From Acetobacter sp. (GTDB lineage: Bacteria > Pseudomonadota > Alphaproteobacteria > Acetobacterales > Acetobacteraceae): a stretch of 64,000 nt of DNA. The stretch's first letter is position 1. Each line of letters begins with the position of its first letter. A program made the position numbers and the translations under genes. This document shows positions 1 through 8,026 of this stretch, one piece after another. The notes under the pieces were generated by a model. The model ran no database searches. It was given only the letters and a program-made list of their open reading frames with translations, and was not told where the DNA came from. The DNA lies in the NCBI RefSeq assembly GCF_022483985.1, contig NZ_JAKVME010000001.1:558001-622000 (forward strand), in the 5' to 3' direction.

Positions 1-1504
1 GCACGCCGGTCAGACCGAAGGTCTCACGCAGGCCATTTACCAGATAGCGCTTGTAATCATCCGGCAGTTGCTCGGCACGGGTGCCGAATACCAGAAAGGT
101 CGGGGGGCGGCTTTTGACCTGCGTGATGTAGCGCAGCTTCAGGCGTCTGCCCTGAACCAGCGGTGGCGCATGACGCTCCAGCATCATGTCGAACCAGCGG
201 TTCAGTTCGCCGGTCGGAACGCGACTGTTCCAGATTTCGGCGGTATGGCGGACTGCGGGGAGCAGTTTCTGCACACCCGCACCGGTCTTGCCGGAGAAGG
301 AAACGACTTCGATTCCCTTCATCTGGGCCAGAGAGGTCTGGATACGGTCGTAAATCGCCTGACGCGTGGCAGTGCGATCTTCCACCGCGTCCCATTTGTT
401 CAGCGCCACAACACAGGCCCGGCCTTCACGCTCGATCAGACGGGCAATCTGGAGATCCTGCTCGTGCAGTCCAAGCGTGGCGTCGATGACCAGAACGACG
501 ACCTCGGCGCGTTTGAGCGCCTCGATCGTTGCGGAGGTGGACATCTTCTCCAGATGTTCTTCAACGCGTGCCTTTTTCCGCAGGCCCGCCGTATCGACAA
601 TCTGCACTTCGCCATGGTCATCACGCAGCAGGACGGCAATCGAGTCACGGGTCAGACCGGGTTCAGGCCCGGTGATCATGCGTTCCTCGCCGAGAAGGCG
701 GTTCATCAGCGTCGATTTGCCGGCGTTCGGACGCCCGACAAAGGCGATTTTCAGAATGCCCGGCTCTTCGGTCTCGTCCTCGATGAAAACGGCTTCTTCG
801 CCGAGTTCTTCAGGCACTTCGTCAATTTCGCCGGTCAGCGCGGCAAAGCTGACCGTCTCTTCGACCGGTGCCTTGGGTTTGGGTTTCTTTTTGACAGGCT
901 TTTCTTCAGCGATAGGCGGCAGGATGCTCTGCGGCAGGGCGTCAACGATCTCACTCATCAGATCGGAAATACCCTCGCCATGCTCGGCGGAAATGCCGAT
1001 TGGCGTACCCAGCCCCAGAGAAAAAGCTTCCATCGCGGAAGCCGCGCCTGCGCGCCCTTCGGCCTTGTTGGCGACCAGCAGGACCTTGCGGTTCTGACGG
1101 CGCAGCCATGTGGCGAAATGCTGGTCGGCAGGGGTAATTCCGGCACGGGCGTCAATGCAGAACAGGATAAGGTCGGCCTGCTGCACGGCCAGCGCTGAGG
1201 AGTTCTGCATCCGTCCGAACAGTGAGTCCGGAGCCGCTGCTTCCAGTCCCGCCGTGTCGATCAGACGGATCGTGCGACCGCGCATCAGCGCCTCGCCTTC
1301 CTTGCGGTCACGTGTGACGCCGGGGAAGTCCGCGACCAGCGCGTTCCGTCGTCCGGTCAGGCGGTTATACAGGGTGGATTTGCCGACATTCGGACGTCCG
1401 GCGATCACCACTGTCGGCAGGCCGGAAGCGGGCAGGGGAGCTTCCGGTCTCAGAAGCTGCTTCTGTCCGCGCTTTCCGGACTTTGTGCGTGGACGATCAG
1501 CCAT
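1..1504 (-). CDS. der: Ribosome biogenesis GTPase Der (EngA), 3' end cut by window edge
   Basis: Double-GTPase protein that acts in 50S ribosomal subunit assembly. Translating the minus strand from the ATG at 1502-1504 gives 501 codons still open at the window edge. Two complete G domains are visible: P-loop GRPNVGKST near residue 37 with its NKAE specificity motif, then P-loop GRPNAGKST with NKWD. Between them lies an acidic and Lys/Pro-rich linker, and the C-terminal KH-like domain follows. E. coli Der has about 490 residues, so only a few residues should be missing. The start codon overlaps the last codons of bamB by 8 bases, which suggests translational coupling. The order yfgM-bamB-der is the same as in enterobacteria. 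Confidence 0.96.
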   Translation of the reverse strand, partial: MADRPRTKSGKRGQKQLLRPEAPLPASGLPTVVIAGRPNVGKSTLYNRLTGRRNALVADFPGVTRDRKEGEALMRGRTIRLIDTAGLEAAAPDSLFGRMQNSSALAVQQADLILFCIDARAGITPADQHFATWLRRQNRKVLLVANKAEGRAGAASAMEAFSLGLGTPIGISAEHGEGISDLMSEIVDALPQSILPPIAEEKPVKKKPKPKAPVEETVSFAALTGEIDEVPEELGEEAVFIEDETEEPGILKIAFVGRPNAGKSTLMNRLLGEERMITGPEPGLTRDSIAVLLRDDHGEVQIVDTAGLRKKARVEEHLEKMSTSATIEALKRAEVVVLVIDATLGLHEQDLQIARLIEREGRACVVALNKWDAVEDRTATRQAIYDRIQTSLAQMKGIEVVSFSGKTGAGVQKLLPAVRHTAEIWNSRVPTGELNRWFDMMLERHAPPLVQGRRLKLRYITQVKSRPPTFLVFGTRAEQLPDDYKRYLVNGLRETFGLTGV

Positions 1505-2885
1505 AGGAGTTGAGGTCGCCTCGGTTATCGATGATCAGCATGTGTCCGTCGGAGAAGATGGGCTCGACCGAGGTCGGCGCGGGGAGAGGGTCGATGGACA
1601 GGATTTTTCCTGTCACAGGGTCGAGAGAAACGATGCCGTTTTCGGGGAGCGTGCTGACGCAGAGCAGCTTGCCGTCCGCCAGAACAGGCCCGGTCCAGGC
1701 GACGCCGTCCTTTTGGGCGTCAACGCGGCTGTACTGGCGCAACTGGGTGATCCAGCGCACCTGACCGGTAATGCGGTCAAGACAGGCAACCTGTCCATCC
1801 AGAGTGATGAGATACAGCCAGTCCTGCACCACGAGAAGAGGGCAGGCGCCGGCGACCGCCCGTTCCCACAGACGCCGACCCGATCTCATGTCAAAGGCGA
1901 CGAGAGAAGCGGATACACTCATGGCATAGGCCGTGCCGTTCTGGATGACGGGCAGGCTGCGGATGCAGGAAAAGTCGCCCGCGGCCGACATGCCGGTGGC
2001 TGCGCCCAGCGTGTCACTCCAGACGACTTCGCCGCTTTCCTCACGCAGGGCGACAATATCGCCGGACCCGAAACCGGCCAGCACGATCCCGTCCACGACA
2101 GCGGGAGCCGGGGCCCCGAACATGACGGTCGGCGCCATGCTGGCGGCATATGTCCAGAGCTGATGTCCGGATGTGGCGTCGAGGGCGAAGAGGCGGGCGT
2201 CGATCGTGCTGAAAAACACACGGTTTTTTGCGATGGTTGGGGCCGAGCGACCGGGTGTGCCGACGTTTGCACGCCATTTCACCTTGCCGGTTTCGACTTC
2301 GACCGCGACGGTCTCCGCGATGCCGTCGACAATATAGAGCGTATCGCCGTTTACACCCAGTCCGCCGCCCAGATTGCTGGACTTCATCCGGTGCGGCTTT
2401 GGATTGAATGTCCAGAGATGGTTCATGCCCGGCCATGTGAAGGCTCTGACGTCACCCGCCGCATCAAGCGTGAAGATACGTCCGCCCTGAATGACCGGAC
2501 TGGCCTGCAGGACGCTCTGACCGTTGGAGCCGAGGGCTGCGAAAGCCAGGAAATCCGGCGCGGATGTCCCCTGACCGATGGAGCGGGTCCAGCGACGTTT
2601 CAGGCCGCCCCACGCATAGTTTGTCCCTACGTGACTGGGTGTCCGTCCGCTCATCGGCCATTCGGTCATGGCGACGGGAGACGGAAGGGTGATCGGCGTG
2701 AGGGCTTCCTTGCTTCTGGTCACGGTCAGTCCGCCGTGGGCGGGGAGCACCGGCACGCGATGTCCGACGACAAGCGGCTTCTTGTCGTCTTCAAAGAGAT
2801 GGCAGCCTCCGAGCGGCACAAGGGCGGCCCCGGTCAGCAATTTGCGGAGAAAACTGCGGCGGCTGTCAGAAGGGGGCAGGTGCAT
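1497..2885 (-). CDS. bamB: Outer membrane assembly lipoprotein BamB-like, PQQ-type beta-propeller
   Basis: Scaffold subunit of the BAM complex that inserts beta-barrel proteins in the outer membrane. I start it at the ATG at 2883-2885, which has GAGAG upstream; the reading frame is open further upstream but the extra residues do not look like a signal. The N-terminus has a twin-arginine stretch (SRRSFLRK) and then a lipobox, LVPLGGC, with the acylated Cys at residue 28. The body (463 residues in all) shows repeated beta-propeller blades with WxxxxG-type motifs such as LWTFNPK, VKWRAN and RLWERA. The Tat-like Arg pair before a lipobox is unusual for BamB and raises the question of the export route. 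It is followed by der with an 8-base overlap. Confidence 0.92.
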   Translation of the reverse strand: MHLPPSDSRRSFLRKLLTGAALVPLGGCHLFEDDKKPLVVGHRVPVLPAHGGLTVTRSKEALTPITLPSPVAMTEWPMSGRTPSHVGTNYAWGGLKRRWTRSIGQGTSAPDFLAFAALGSNGQSVLQASPVIQGGRIFTLDAAGDVRAFTWPGMNHLWTFNPKPHRMKSSNLGGGLGVNGDTLYIVDGIAETVAVEVETGKVKWRANVGTPGRSAPTIAKNRVFFSTIDARLFALDATSGHQLWTYAASMAPTVMFGAPAPAVVDGIVLAGFGSGDIVALREESGEVVWSDTLGAATGMSAAGDFSCIRSLPVIQNGTAYAMSVSASLVAFDMRSGRRLWERAVAGACPLLVVQDWLYLITLDGQVACLDRITGQVRWITQLRQYSRVDAQKDGVAWTGPVLADGKLLCVSTLPENGIVSLDPVTGKILSIDPLPAPTSVEPIFSDGHMLIIDNRGDLNSYG

Positions 2886-2943
2886 GAAAGGCTCTCGGCA
2901 GACGGAGTAGAAAGAAGGAAATGACGTTTTAGACCCCGGGAGC

Positions 2944-3633
2944 TTATCCCTGTTGATCGAGTGTTTGCAGCAGGCCGCCGGCACGCATCCGCACGCCGTT
3001 CGGTGCATTGAAATCCTGTTGCAGGCGCGTCAGACGGTCACGGGCCGATTTAGTGTCACCTGCCCGCAGATCGAGAACCGCGAGCTGTTCATTCGCGAGG
3101 GCAGCAAAGGGCTTGCTTTCGTTGGAAAGCAGGGAGAGCCGGGAGCGGATGGTGGCGATGTCACCGCTATCCACCTGCCACTGGCACCACAAAAGAGTCG
3201 CCACATGGCGCAGCGTCGCGTCCAGCTTCGTATCCTGCTGGATGGTGTCCCAGATTCTGAGCGCTTCCTGTGTCTTGCCGTGCGTGGCGTAGGAAGAGGC
3301 TTCACGGAGCTGCGCCAGTGTCGCCAGACCGGAAGGAGAGGCCTGTCCGACTTCCGTCAGGGCCGTCAGCGCTTTCTGCTGGGCTGGCGTCAGCGGCAGG
3401 CTGGTTCCCGCGACTGAACTGTCCGAGCCCAGATCGCGCAGGGCGCCGAGATAGGTTGTGGATTTCGCCAGAGCATCCTTGTGGAGGCTGGAGAGGTAAT
3501 ATTCCCAGCCGCCGATTCCTGCGCCAATGAGGATAAGACCGGCAAGACCAAGTCCCGCGAATCGACGCGCACTCTTACGGAGGCGTTCCATCCGCATGGC
3601 GTCATCCACTTCCCTGAAAATATCGTCAGACAC
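2944..3633 (-). CDS. YfgM-like TPR membrane protein
   Basis: Single-pass inner membrane protein with a periplasmic helical-repeat domain, of the family that includes YfgM, a SecYEG-associated chaperone partner in E. coli. I choose the GTG at 3631-3633, because the protein then begins MSDDIFREVDD, the form I expect in relatives, and AGGAGAG lies 11 bases upstream. A longer ATG start at 3672 is possible but adds an Arg-rich, unlikely N-terminus. One membrane helix spans about residues 25-46; the rest is Ala/Leu-rich TPR-like helices. It lies directly upstream of bamB, as in enterobacteria, and probably shares its transcript. Confidence 0.85.
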   Translation of the reverse strand: MSDDIFREVDDAMRMERLRKSARRFAGLGLAGLILIGAGIGGWEYYLSSLHKDALAKSTTYLGALRDLGSDSSVAGTSLPLTPAQQKALTALTEVGQASPSGLATLAQLREASSYATHGKTQEALRIWDTIQQDTKLDATLRHVATLLWCQWQVDSGDIATIRSRLSLLSNESKPFAALANEQLAVLDLRAGDTKSARDRLTRLQQDFNAPNGVRMRAGGLLQTLDQQG

Positions 3634-3866
3634 GGGAACCCACTCTCTCCTTTCGATAAAGCGGCGATGCACCGTGATTTTCCGGAGGAATCACGGCCTG
3701 TTTCCATCACAACTTCAAGAACTGACCGGACAATAACCGGGAGGCAGCCCCGCGGCAAACCTGTGCGCGGAACAGGCCGCCCAAGCTGAAATCAGGCAGG
3801 CGGATAATCGGGATGGGGAAGGGACACGGTAAGCCTTTATTCACCCGATTGAAGGACACTAGGATC

Positions 3867-4202
3867 ATGCACAGCACGCGCCTTCTTGTCCTCTGTCTTC
3901 TCCCGATGCTCACGGCATGTTCCGTTCCGCAGATCGGCTCGTTCGCCATGGGACGGACATGCAGTACGTCCGAGCTGATGAAAGGGGCAGGCTGGTGCTC
4001 CCCGCCGGAAACGCCGCCTCCGCCGCAGCCTTACTGCACGCAGGGGTGGAGCGGCGTGGATTGCTGGAGCCGGCCGGACCTCATGCCCAATGTCGCCCGT
4101 TCCGTCGCGGAAGGCCCCACAGGGCTCACGCCGGAGCAGAATGCCGTGCGGCTGAACAAATCCTATACAAATGTCCCGCCTTCCAGTCAGAACAGTTACT
4201 GA
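3867..4202 (+). CDS. Small cysteine-containing lipoprotein, unknown function
   Basis: 111-residue predicted lipoprotein. The ATG at 3867 starts a short signal peptide ending in the lipobox LTAC, with the acylated Cys at residue 18; AGGAT precedes the start closely. The mature part has four further Cys residues (in RTCSTS, GWCSPP, PYCTQG and VDCWSR), which could form two disulfides in the periplasm, and a proline run. The end is polar and Asn/Ser-rich. I do not recognise the family. The stop overlaps by 7 bases the stop of the convergent acyl-CoA hydrolase gene. Confidence 0.8.
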   Translation: MHSTRLLVLCLLPMLTACSVPQIGSFAMGRTCSTSELMKGAGWCSPPETPPPPQPYCTQGWSGVDCWSRPDLMPNVARSVAEGPTGLTPEQNAVRLNKSYTNVPPSSQNSY

Positions 4203-5299
4203 AGCTCTCCACCGTTAAAGCAGCGCTCTACATCCTCCGGCTTCACGTCTGATAATAAGGCCGGAGACCAGCTTGGTGTATTGTCCTTGTCGATCACTCT
4301 GGCCCGCACGCCTTCACAGAAATCAGGGCGGGAGATCATGTGGAGTACCAGCTCTGTTTCGAGGGCAAAGGCATCATCGCGCGAAAACTGTCTGGCGTGG
4401 AGCCTCTGCTGCATCCGCCATGTGACATGAAGCGAGAACGGGCAGACGCTGAGTAAACGGCTCAAATCTGTTTTAGCCCAGACTTCATCCGAGCTTTCCA
4501 GTCGCGAGAGCAGTAGGGCCAGTCCTTTCTGTGGCCCCAGATCTTCCACGTCGTAACACTTGCCGATCGCTTCTGAGGAAACGTCCAGTGATGCTGTCTG
4601 GTTGATCTCTGCATAGTGCCTGAGAATGGTCTCCTCCGATGATGCGATGTCGCCGAGCAGCGCCGCTTTCAGAGCCTCAAGGCTTTCGGAGGGAACAAGA
4701 TGGTCGGCAAAGCCCATGGCGACAGCCTGAGCACCGAGCATTCGATCCCCGGTCAGGGCAAACCGCAGACCGTAGGAACGCGGGGCTTCCGCCAGAAGCC
4801 AGGAGCCTCCTGCGTCCGGCGTCAACCCGATCAGATTTTCAGGCATGGCGAGGACCGAGCGTTCCGTGACGACCCGGTGACGGGCATGGGCCCCCAGCCC
4901 GACGCCACCGCCCATCGTGATGCCGTCCATGATGGTGATGATCGGCTTGGGATAGTCGGCGATCATCTGCATGGCCTGATAGGGGACGACCATGTTCCCG
5001 TGAGCGGCCTCGGGACCGTCTTCCTGAATACTTCTATAGAGGGCCTTGATATCCCCTCCCGCGCAGAAAGCCTTGCTGGACGAGGAGTCCAGCAGAACCC
5101 TTTCAACGGCGGGATCGTCGCGCCATTGGGTGAGGACCTCCATGATCGCCTCGGCCATGGCGCGGTCAACGGCATTGAGGTTTCCGGGTCTGTCCAGTGT
5201 AATCCGCCCGACAGGCCCGTGGCGGGTGCACTGGATGGCGCTGATGGTGTCCTGCATACGGTGTCTCTGTCTCAACGTTTCTGGAGCGTGCACATTCAT
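4196..5299 (-). CDS. 3-hydroxyisobutyryl-CoA hydrolase-like enoyl-CoA hydratase family protein
   Basis: Crotonase-fold enzyme. In this subfamily the usual reaction is hydrolysis of 3-hydroxyisobutyryl-CoA in valine breakdown. Family signs are FCAGGDIKALY (oxyanion hole), GGGVGLGAH, MPENLIGLTPDAGG, which supplies the Glu and Asp expected for the hydrolase branch, and the extra C-terminal region (DFCEGVRARVIDKD) that separates these hydrolases from simple hydratases. Length 367 fits the family. The start is uncertain: the ATG at 5299 and the one at 5257 both lack a good ribosome site. No other valine-degradation genes are next to it, so the substrate is inferred. Confidence 0.88.
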   Translation of the reverse strand: MNVHAPETLRQRHRMQDTISAIQCTRHGPVGRITLDRPGNLNAVDRAMAEAIMEVLTQWRDDPAVERVLLDSSSSKAFCAGGDIKALYRSIQEDGPEAAHGNMVVPYQAMQMIADYPKPIITIMDGITMGGGVGLGAHARHRVVTERSVLAMPENLIGLTPDAGGSWLLAEAPRSYGLRFALTGDRMLGAQAVAMGFADHLVPSESLEALKAALLGDIASSEETILRHYAEINQTASLDVSSEAIGKCYDVEDLGPQKGLALLLSRLESSDEVWAKTDLSRLLSVCPFSLHVTWRMQQRLHARQFSRDDAFALETELVLHMISRPDFCEGVRARVIDKDNTPSWSPALLSDVKPEDVERCFNGGELQ

Positions 5300-5418
5300 T
5301 GAGAGTTTATCTCTGACTGCGACAATTCATTTAGTCGCTAAGGGCCATTTAATCGCCAAGAGGTAGACTGTATGAAGGGGGACATGACTGCACGACTGCG
5401 TGAGAGAAGGGAAGAATT

Positions 5419-5904
5419 TTGAGCGTTGACGGAACACTCTTCCGGGAAGCCATGGCGCGTCTCGGGGCCGCTGTAACTGTTGTTACCACGGGGACACTGG
5501 CTGAGCCGGTCGGTTTCACGGCTTCTGCCGTCTGTTCGGTGACGGATGATCCGCCGACCCTGCTTGTCTGTCTCAAGCGGGCGAGTCGTGCGCGGGACGC
5601 GTTCCATGAGGGTGGGGCCATGTGCGTCAATGTTCTGGCGTCAGCTCAGGAGCATCTGTCGGACCGATTCGCTGGTCCGTTGAGCGCCATTGAGCGGTTC
5701 GCCGTAGGACACTGGACGACGCTGGAAACCGGCGCGCCTGCTCTTGAGGAAGCTGTTTCCTCACTCGACTGTCGTATCGAGCGTATTGTCGAGGTCGGCA
5801 CCCACAGCGTGCTGTTCGGGCAGGTGCAGGCTGTCAGAATGGGAAGTCCTGTTCCGGCGCTTGTCTACTTTAACCGTGCCTATCATCATCTGCCGCATAA
5901 CTGA
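5419..5904 (+). CDS. Flavin reductase, RutF/HpaC-type
   Basis: NAD(P)H:FMN reductase domain protein of 161 residues that would supply reduced flavin to a monooxygenase or to metabolism. The segment FTASAVCSVTDDPPTLL and the later DCRIERIVEVGTHSVLFG follow, as I remember it, E. coli RutF almost position by position. The start is the TTG at 5419 with AAGGG about eight bases upstream; an ATG at 5452 would remove a conserved N-terminal helix. No rutA-type oxygenase lies in the window, so the partner is unknown. It is divergent from the acyl-CoA hydrolase gene. Confidence 0.88.
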   Translation: MSVDGTLFREAMARLGAAVTVVTTGTLAEPVGFTASAVCSVTDDPPTLLVCLKRASRARDAFHEGGAMCVNVLASAQEHLSDRFAGPLSAIERFAVGHWTTLETGAPALEEAVSSLDCRIERIVEVGTHSVLFGQVQAVRMGSPVPALVYFNRAYHHLPHN

Positions 5905-5948
5905 TCCAGCCACCCCAGAAGTCCGGATTTTCAAGGAAAGATCGAGTC

Positions 5949-6074
5949 ATGGCATCGTGTCGTCCGAAAACTGAAGTGCCTGTTATCACCGTCCGCGTTC
6001 TTGTGATTGCTCACGTCTGTCTGGTCGTGTTCATTGGGCTGATGGCGTGGCTGGACTGGTCCCTGCCCAACTGA
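5949..6074 (+). CDS. 41-residue single-pass membrane peptide
   Basis: Short gene not seen by length-based calling. It begins with ATG at 5949, nine bases after the good ribosome site AAGGAAAG, and ends with TGA at 6072. After ten polar residues (MASCRPKTEV) comes one long hydrophobic helix (VLVIAHVCLVVFIGLMAWL), then DWSLPN. It lies 44 bases behind the flavin reductase and probably shares its transcript. Function unknown. Support comes only from the ribosome site, clean helix and spacing; conservation was not tested. Confidence 0.55.
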   Translation: MASCRPKTEVPVITVRVLVIAHVCLVVFIGLMAWLDWSLPN

Positions 6075-6108
6075 TTTCGCTGTGTGCTGCCGGGACCACA
6101 GTTGAGGA

Positions 6109-6468
6109 TCAGGCTGTCGGTGGCAGTATTTCCTGCACGATTTCCGCAGGACGGCAGATGCGCGCACCGAGCGAGGTCACAACGACCGGTCGGTTGAGCA
6201 GGATCGGATGGGCTAAGATCGCGTCGAGAATCTGATCCTCTGTCACCCCTGTTTCCAAGAGCCCGAGTTCTGTCGCCAGTGGTTCCTTGGTCCTGAGCAG
6301 GCTGCCAGCGCCTGTCGGCAGACGTTTGGCGAGATCAAGCAGTGTGCTGCGATCTGGCGGTGTTTTCAGATAATCGACGACGATCAGATCAGGAATCTGG
6401 CTGCTGAGAATATCCAGGACCTTGCGGGACGTACCGCAGCGCGGGTTGTGGTAGAGTGTGGCTTGCAT
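6109..6468 (-). CDS. arsC: Arsenate reductase, glutaredoxin-dependent ArsC type
   Basis: 119-residue ArsC/Spx-fold protein that would reduce arsenate to arsenite with glutathione and glutaredoxin. The catalytic Cys11 lies in NPRCGTSR near the N-terminus. The basic residues of the family active site appear in LLRTKEP and HPILLNRPVVV. Length and domain order are normal for the family. There is no arsenite pump or ArsR regulator nearby, so a housekeeping or stress role remains possible. It is convergent with the 41-residue peptide gene. Confidence 0.9.
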   Translation of the reverse strand: MQATLYHNPRCGTSRKVLDILSSQIPDLIVVDYLKTPPDRSTLLDLAKRLPTGAGSLLRTKEPLATELGLLETGVTEDQILDAILAHPILLNRPVVVTSLGARICRPAEIVQEILPPTA

Positions 6469-6600
6469 TGTCCGTTTCCGCTTATGGTGAGAAGGAAAGA
6501 TGTCTGTCTGCCGACTGCTACGGTCAACCGGCCAGAGGTGTTTGTGTAGACCGAAGCAGAATTCTCTTGCCAGTCTCTGATTGTCGGTTTGGTATGGTGC

Positions 6601-6629
6601 GGGAAAGGGGCTGAGAGCCCCGATTTCCC
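6601..6629 (+). promoter_or_regulatory. Leader hairpin directly before the cold-shock gene ribosome site
   Basis: GGGAAAGGGGCT (6601-6612) pairs with AGCCCC (6616-6621) and TTTCCC (6624-6629), leaving a GAG loop and a two-base bulge: twelve pairs in all. The ribosome site AGAGGA begins two bases later at 6631. Cold-shock mRNAs are known to be controlled by leader structure; that this hairpin does so is inferred. Confidence 0.55.
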
Positions 6630-6643
6630 GAGAGGATCAGTTT

Positions 6644-6847
6644 ATGTCGACCGGCACTGTGAAATGGTTCAACGTGACCAAAGGATATGGCTTCATCAAA
6701 CCTGATGATTCCGACAAGGACGTCTTCGTCCACATTACTGCCGTTCAGGCCGCCGGATGGCAGGGACTTGCGGATGGCGAGCGTCTCAATTTTGATCTGA
6801 CGGAAGATCGCGGCAAGATGGCTGCGACAAATCTCCAGAAAGCCTGA
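6644..6847 (+). CDS. Cold-shock domain protein, CspA family
   Basis: 67-residue single-stranded nucleic-acid binding protein, likely an RNA chaperone. It starts at the ATG at 6644 with AGAGGA seven bases upstream; the open frame continues upstream but has no family similarity. RNP1-type motif KGYGFI and RNP2-type motif VFVHIT are intact, with the usual opening TGTVKWFN. The C-terminal half (DGERLNFDLTEDRGKMAATNL) fits the family. A strong leader hairpin precedes it and a terminator-like hairpin follows, so it is probably monocistronic. Confidence 0.95.
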   Translation: MSTGTVKWFNVTKGYGFIKPDDSDKDVFVHITAVQAAGWQGLADGERLNFDLTEDRGKMAATNLQKA

Positions 6848-6871
6848 CACGTTTCCTGAAGGCCGCTTTCT

Positions 6872-6905
6872 TCTGAATCCGAGGAGAAAATCCTCTCAGA
6901 TTTAT
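6872..6905 (+). terminator. Terminator-like hairpin after the cold-shock gene
   Basis: GAGGA (6881-6885) pairs with TCCTC (6891-6895) around GAAAA, and outer TCTGA and TCAGA arms add a second paired block, followed by TTTAT. The T tract is short, so efficiency is uncertain. Confidence 0.45.
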
Positions 6906-7278
6906 GGCCGCTCTGCCTGACAGCCATGCCAATGATATTCATATTGGCTCGCCGCATGGCAGAGACGAAACGGGCCTCGTGCCCGACACGTCCCGAACAA
7001 CACTCCAGCCCTGATTGCTTTTAATGTCACAGGCGATCAGGTGGGTGCTTTCTGGTGATGTCATGCAAATGGATGGAAAGATGTTCCGCCAAATTCGGAT
7101 AGATAGCAGAGTGGAGTGAATGGGAACGGGCTCAGTTCGAGTGCATTCCCGACTGTTCTGATGTGTCGGAACAGGGAACCGAATGCAGATGATGGCTGAA
7201 TAACACATGAAGCCTGCACAATACGGCCGGTTTGTTCATTTTAATAAAATCCTAAATAACCCGTCCGATATTCATTTC
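6906..7278. other. Gap of about 370 bases with no convincing gene
   Basis: Region between the cold-shock gene and the lytic transglycosylase. Open frames exist on both strands but none has a ribosome site or recognisable protein features. It becomes AT-rich just before the transglycosylase and probably holds that gene's promoter; I could not pick a convincing -35/-10 pair. Confidence 0.4.
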
Positions 7279-7929
7279 ATGAACCAATCTTTTGCATTCT
7301 GGATTGCCATGACATGGCTTGTCACGACCGGCTGCCTGAGTCAGGCGCAGGCGTCGCCGGATATGTCGTGCGACAGGGCGGCTGCCCTTGTCGAAAACAG
7401 TCTGGATATCCCGCAGGGACTGCTGGTTGCGATTGCCCGGGTTGAAAGCAACAACCAGCCTCTCGCCGTCAATGTAAACGGACTGTCTGTTTCCTTTTCC
7501 CGGCAGGATCTGGCGGTTGATGCAGTCAAGACAATGCTGAAATCAGGTGCTTTCGGTTCCCGCCCGCATGTTGATATCGGATGTTTCCAGATCAATCTCG
7601 GCTGGCATTCCGATGCGTTTCCATCGATTGAAGCCGGCTTTGATCCAGTGACCAATGGACTGGCTGCTGGTCTTTTCCTAAGAAATATTCACGCAAGGAC
7701 GGGAAGCTGGCACGAAGCGGTCGCCCGTTATCATGCGGCGTCACAGGCTGGAAGCCGTTATGCGGAAGCCGTGTTCCGGAAATATGAAGGACGTTCCGGA
7801 CAGAGGGCGACAGGATATTACACGTCGCCGGAAGGAGAGGTTCCTCCGTTGCAGCATGATGGCCGAAGCTGGGTAAAAACAGCCTCCGCCTATGGGATCA
7901 CCGTATTTGAACCCGATACCGGAAGGTGA
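7279..7929 (+). CDS. Secreted lytic transglycosylase, SLT domain
   Basis: Periplasmic enzyme expected to cleave the MurNAc-GlcNAc bond in peptidoglycan. I prefer the ATG at 7279, which opens directly on a signal peptide (MNQSFAFWIAMTW... ending AQA); an upstream ATG at 7207 adds 24 polar residues. The catalytic Glu is residue 56 in IARVESNNQP, and the family motifs DIGCFQINLGWH and AVARYHAAS follow in order. The domain resembles type IV/VI secretion or conjugation-type transglycosylases, but no secretion genes are nearby. Neither start has a strong ribosome site. Confidence 0.88.
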   Translation: MNQSFAFWIAMTWLVTTGCLSQAQASPDMSCDRAAALVENSLDIPQGLLVAIARVESNNQPLAVNVNGLSVSFSRQDLAVDAVKTMLKSGAFGSRPHVDIGCFQINLGWHSDAFPSIEAGFDPVTNGLAAGLFLRNIHARTGSWHEAVARYHAASQAGSRYAEAVFRKYEGRSGQRATGYYTSPEGEVPPLQHDGRSWVKTASAYGITVFEPDTGR

Positions 7930-8026
7930 TCACCTGATCAGCATATGGCTTATGTCCGGAACTCGTGGGGCATGAGCAGCGTGATCGCGTGGGAGGGCTT
8001 CCTTGCGTGTTCCTGTCGCCTGCGTT

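Noticed and set aside
1110..2924. 604-codon plus-strand open frame
   Set aside because: It lies antisense to der and bamB, both well supported; high GC at third positions keeps antisense frames open.
6590..6640. TPP riboswitch-like text (GGTGC, CTGAGA) before the cold-shock gene
   Set aside because: CTGAGA here is just the loop of a simple hairpin; the second conserved half of a THI element and a thiamine gene are missing.
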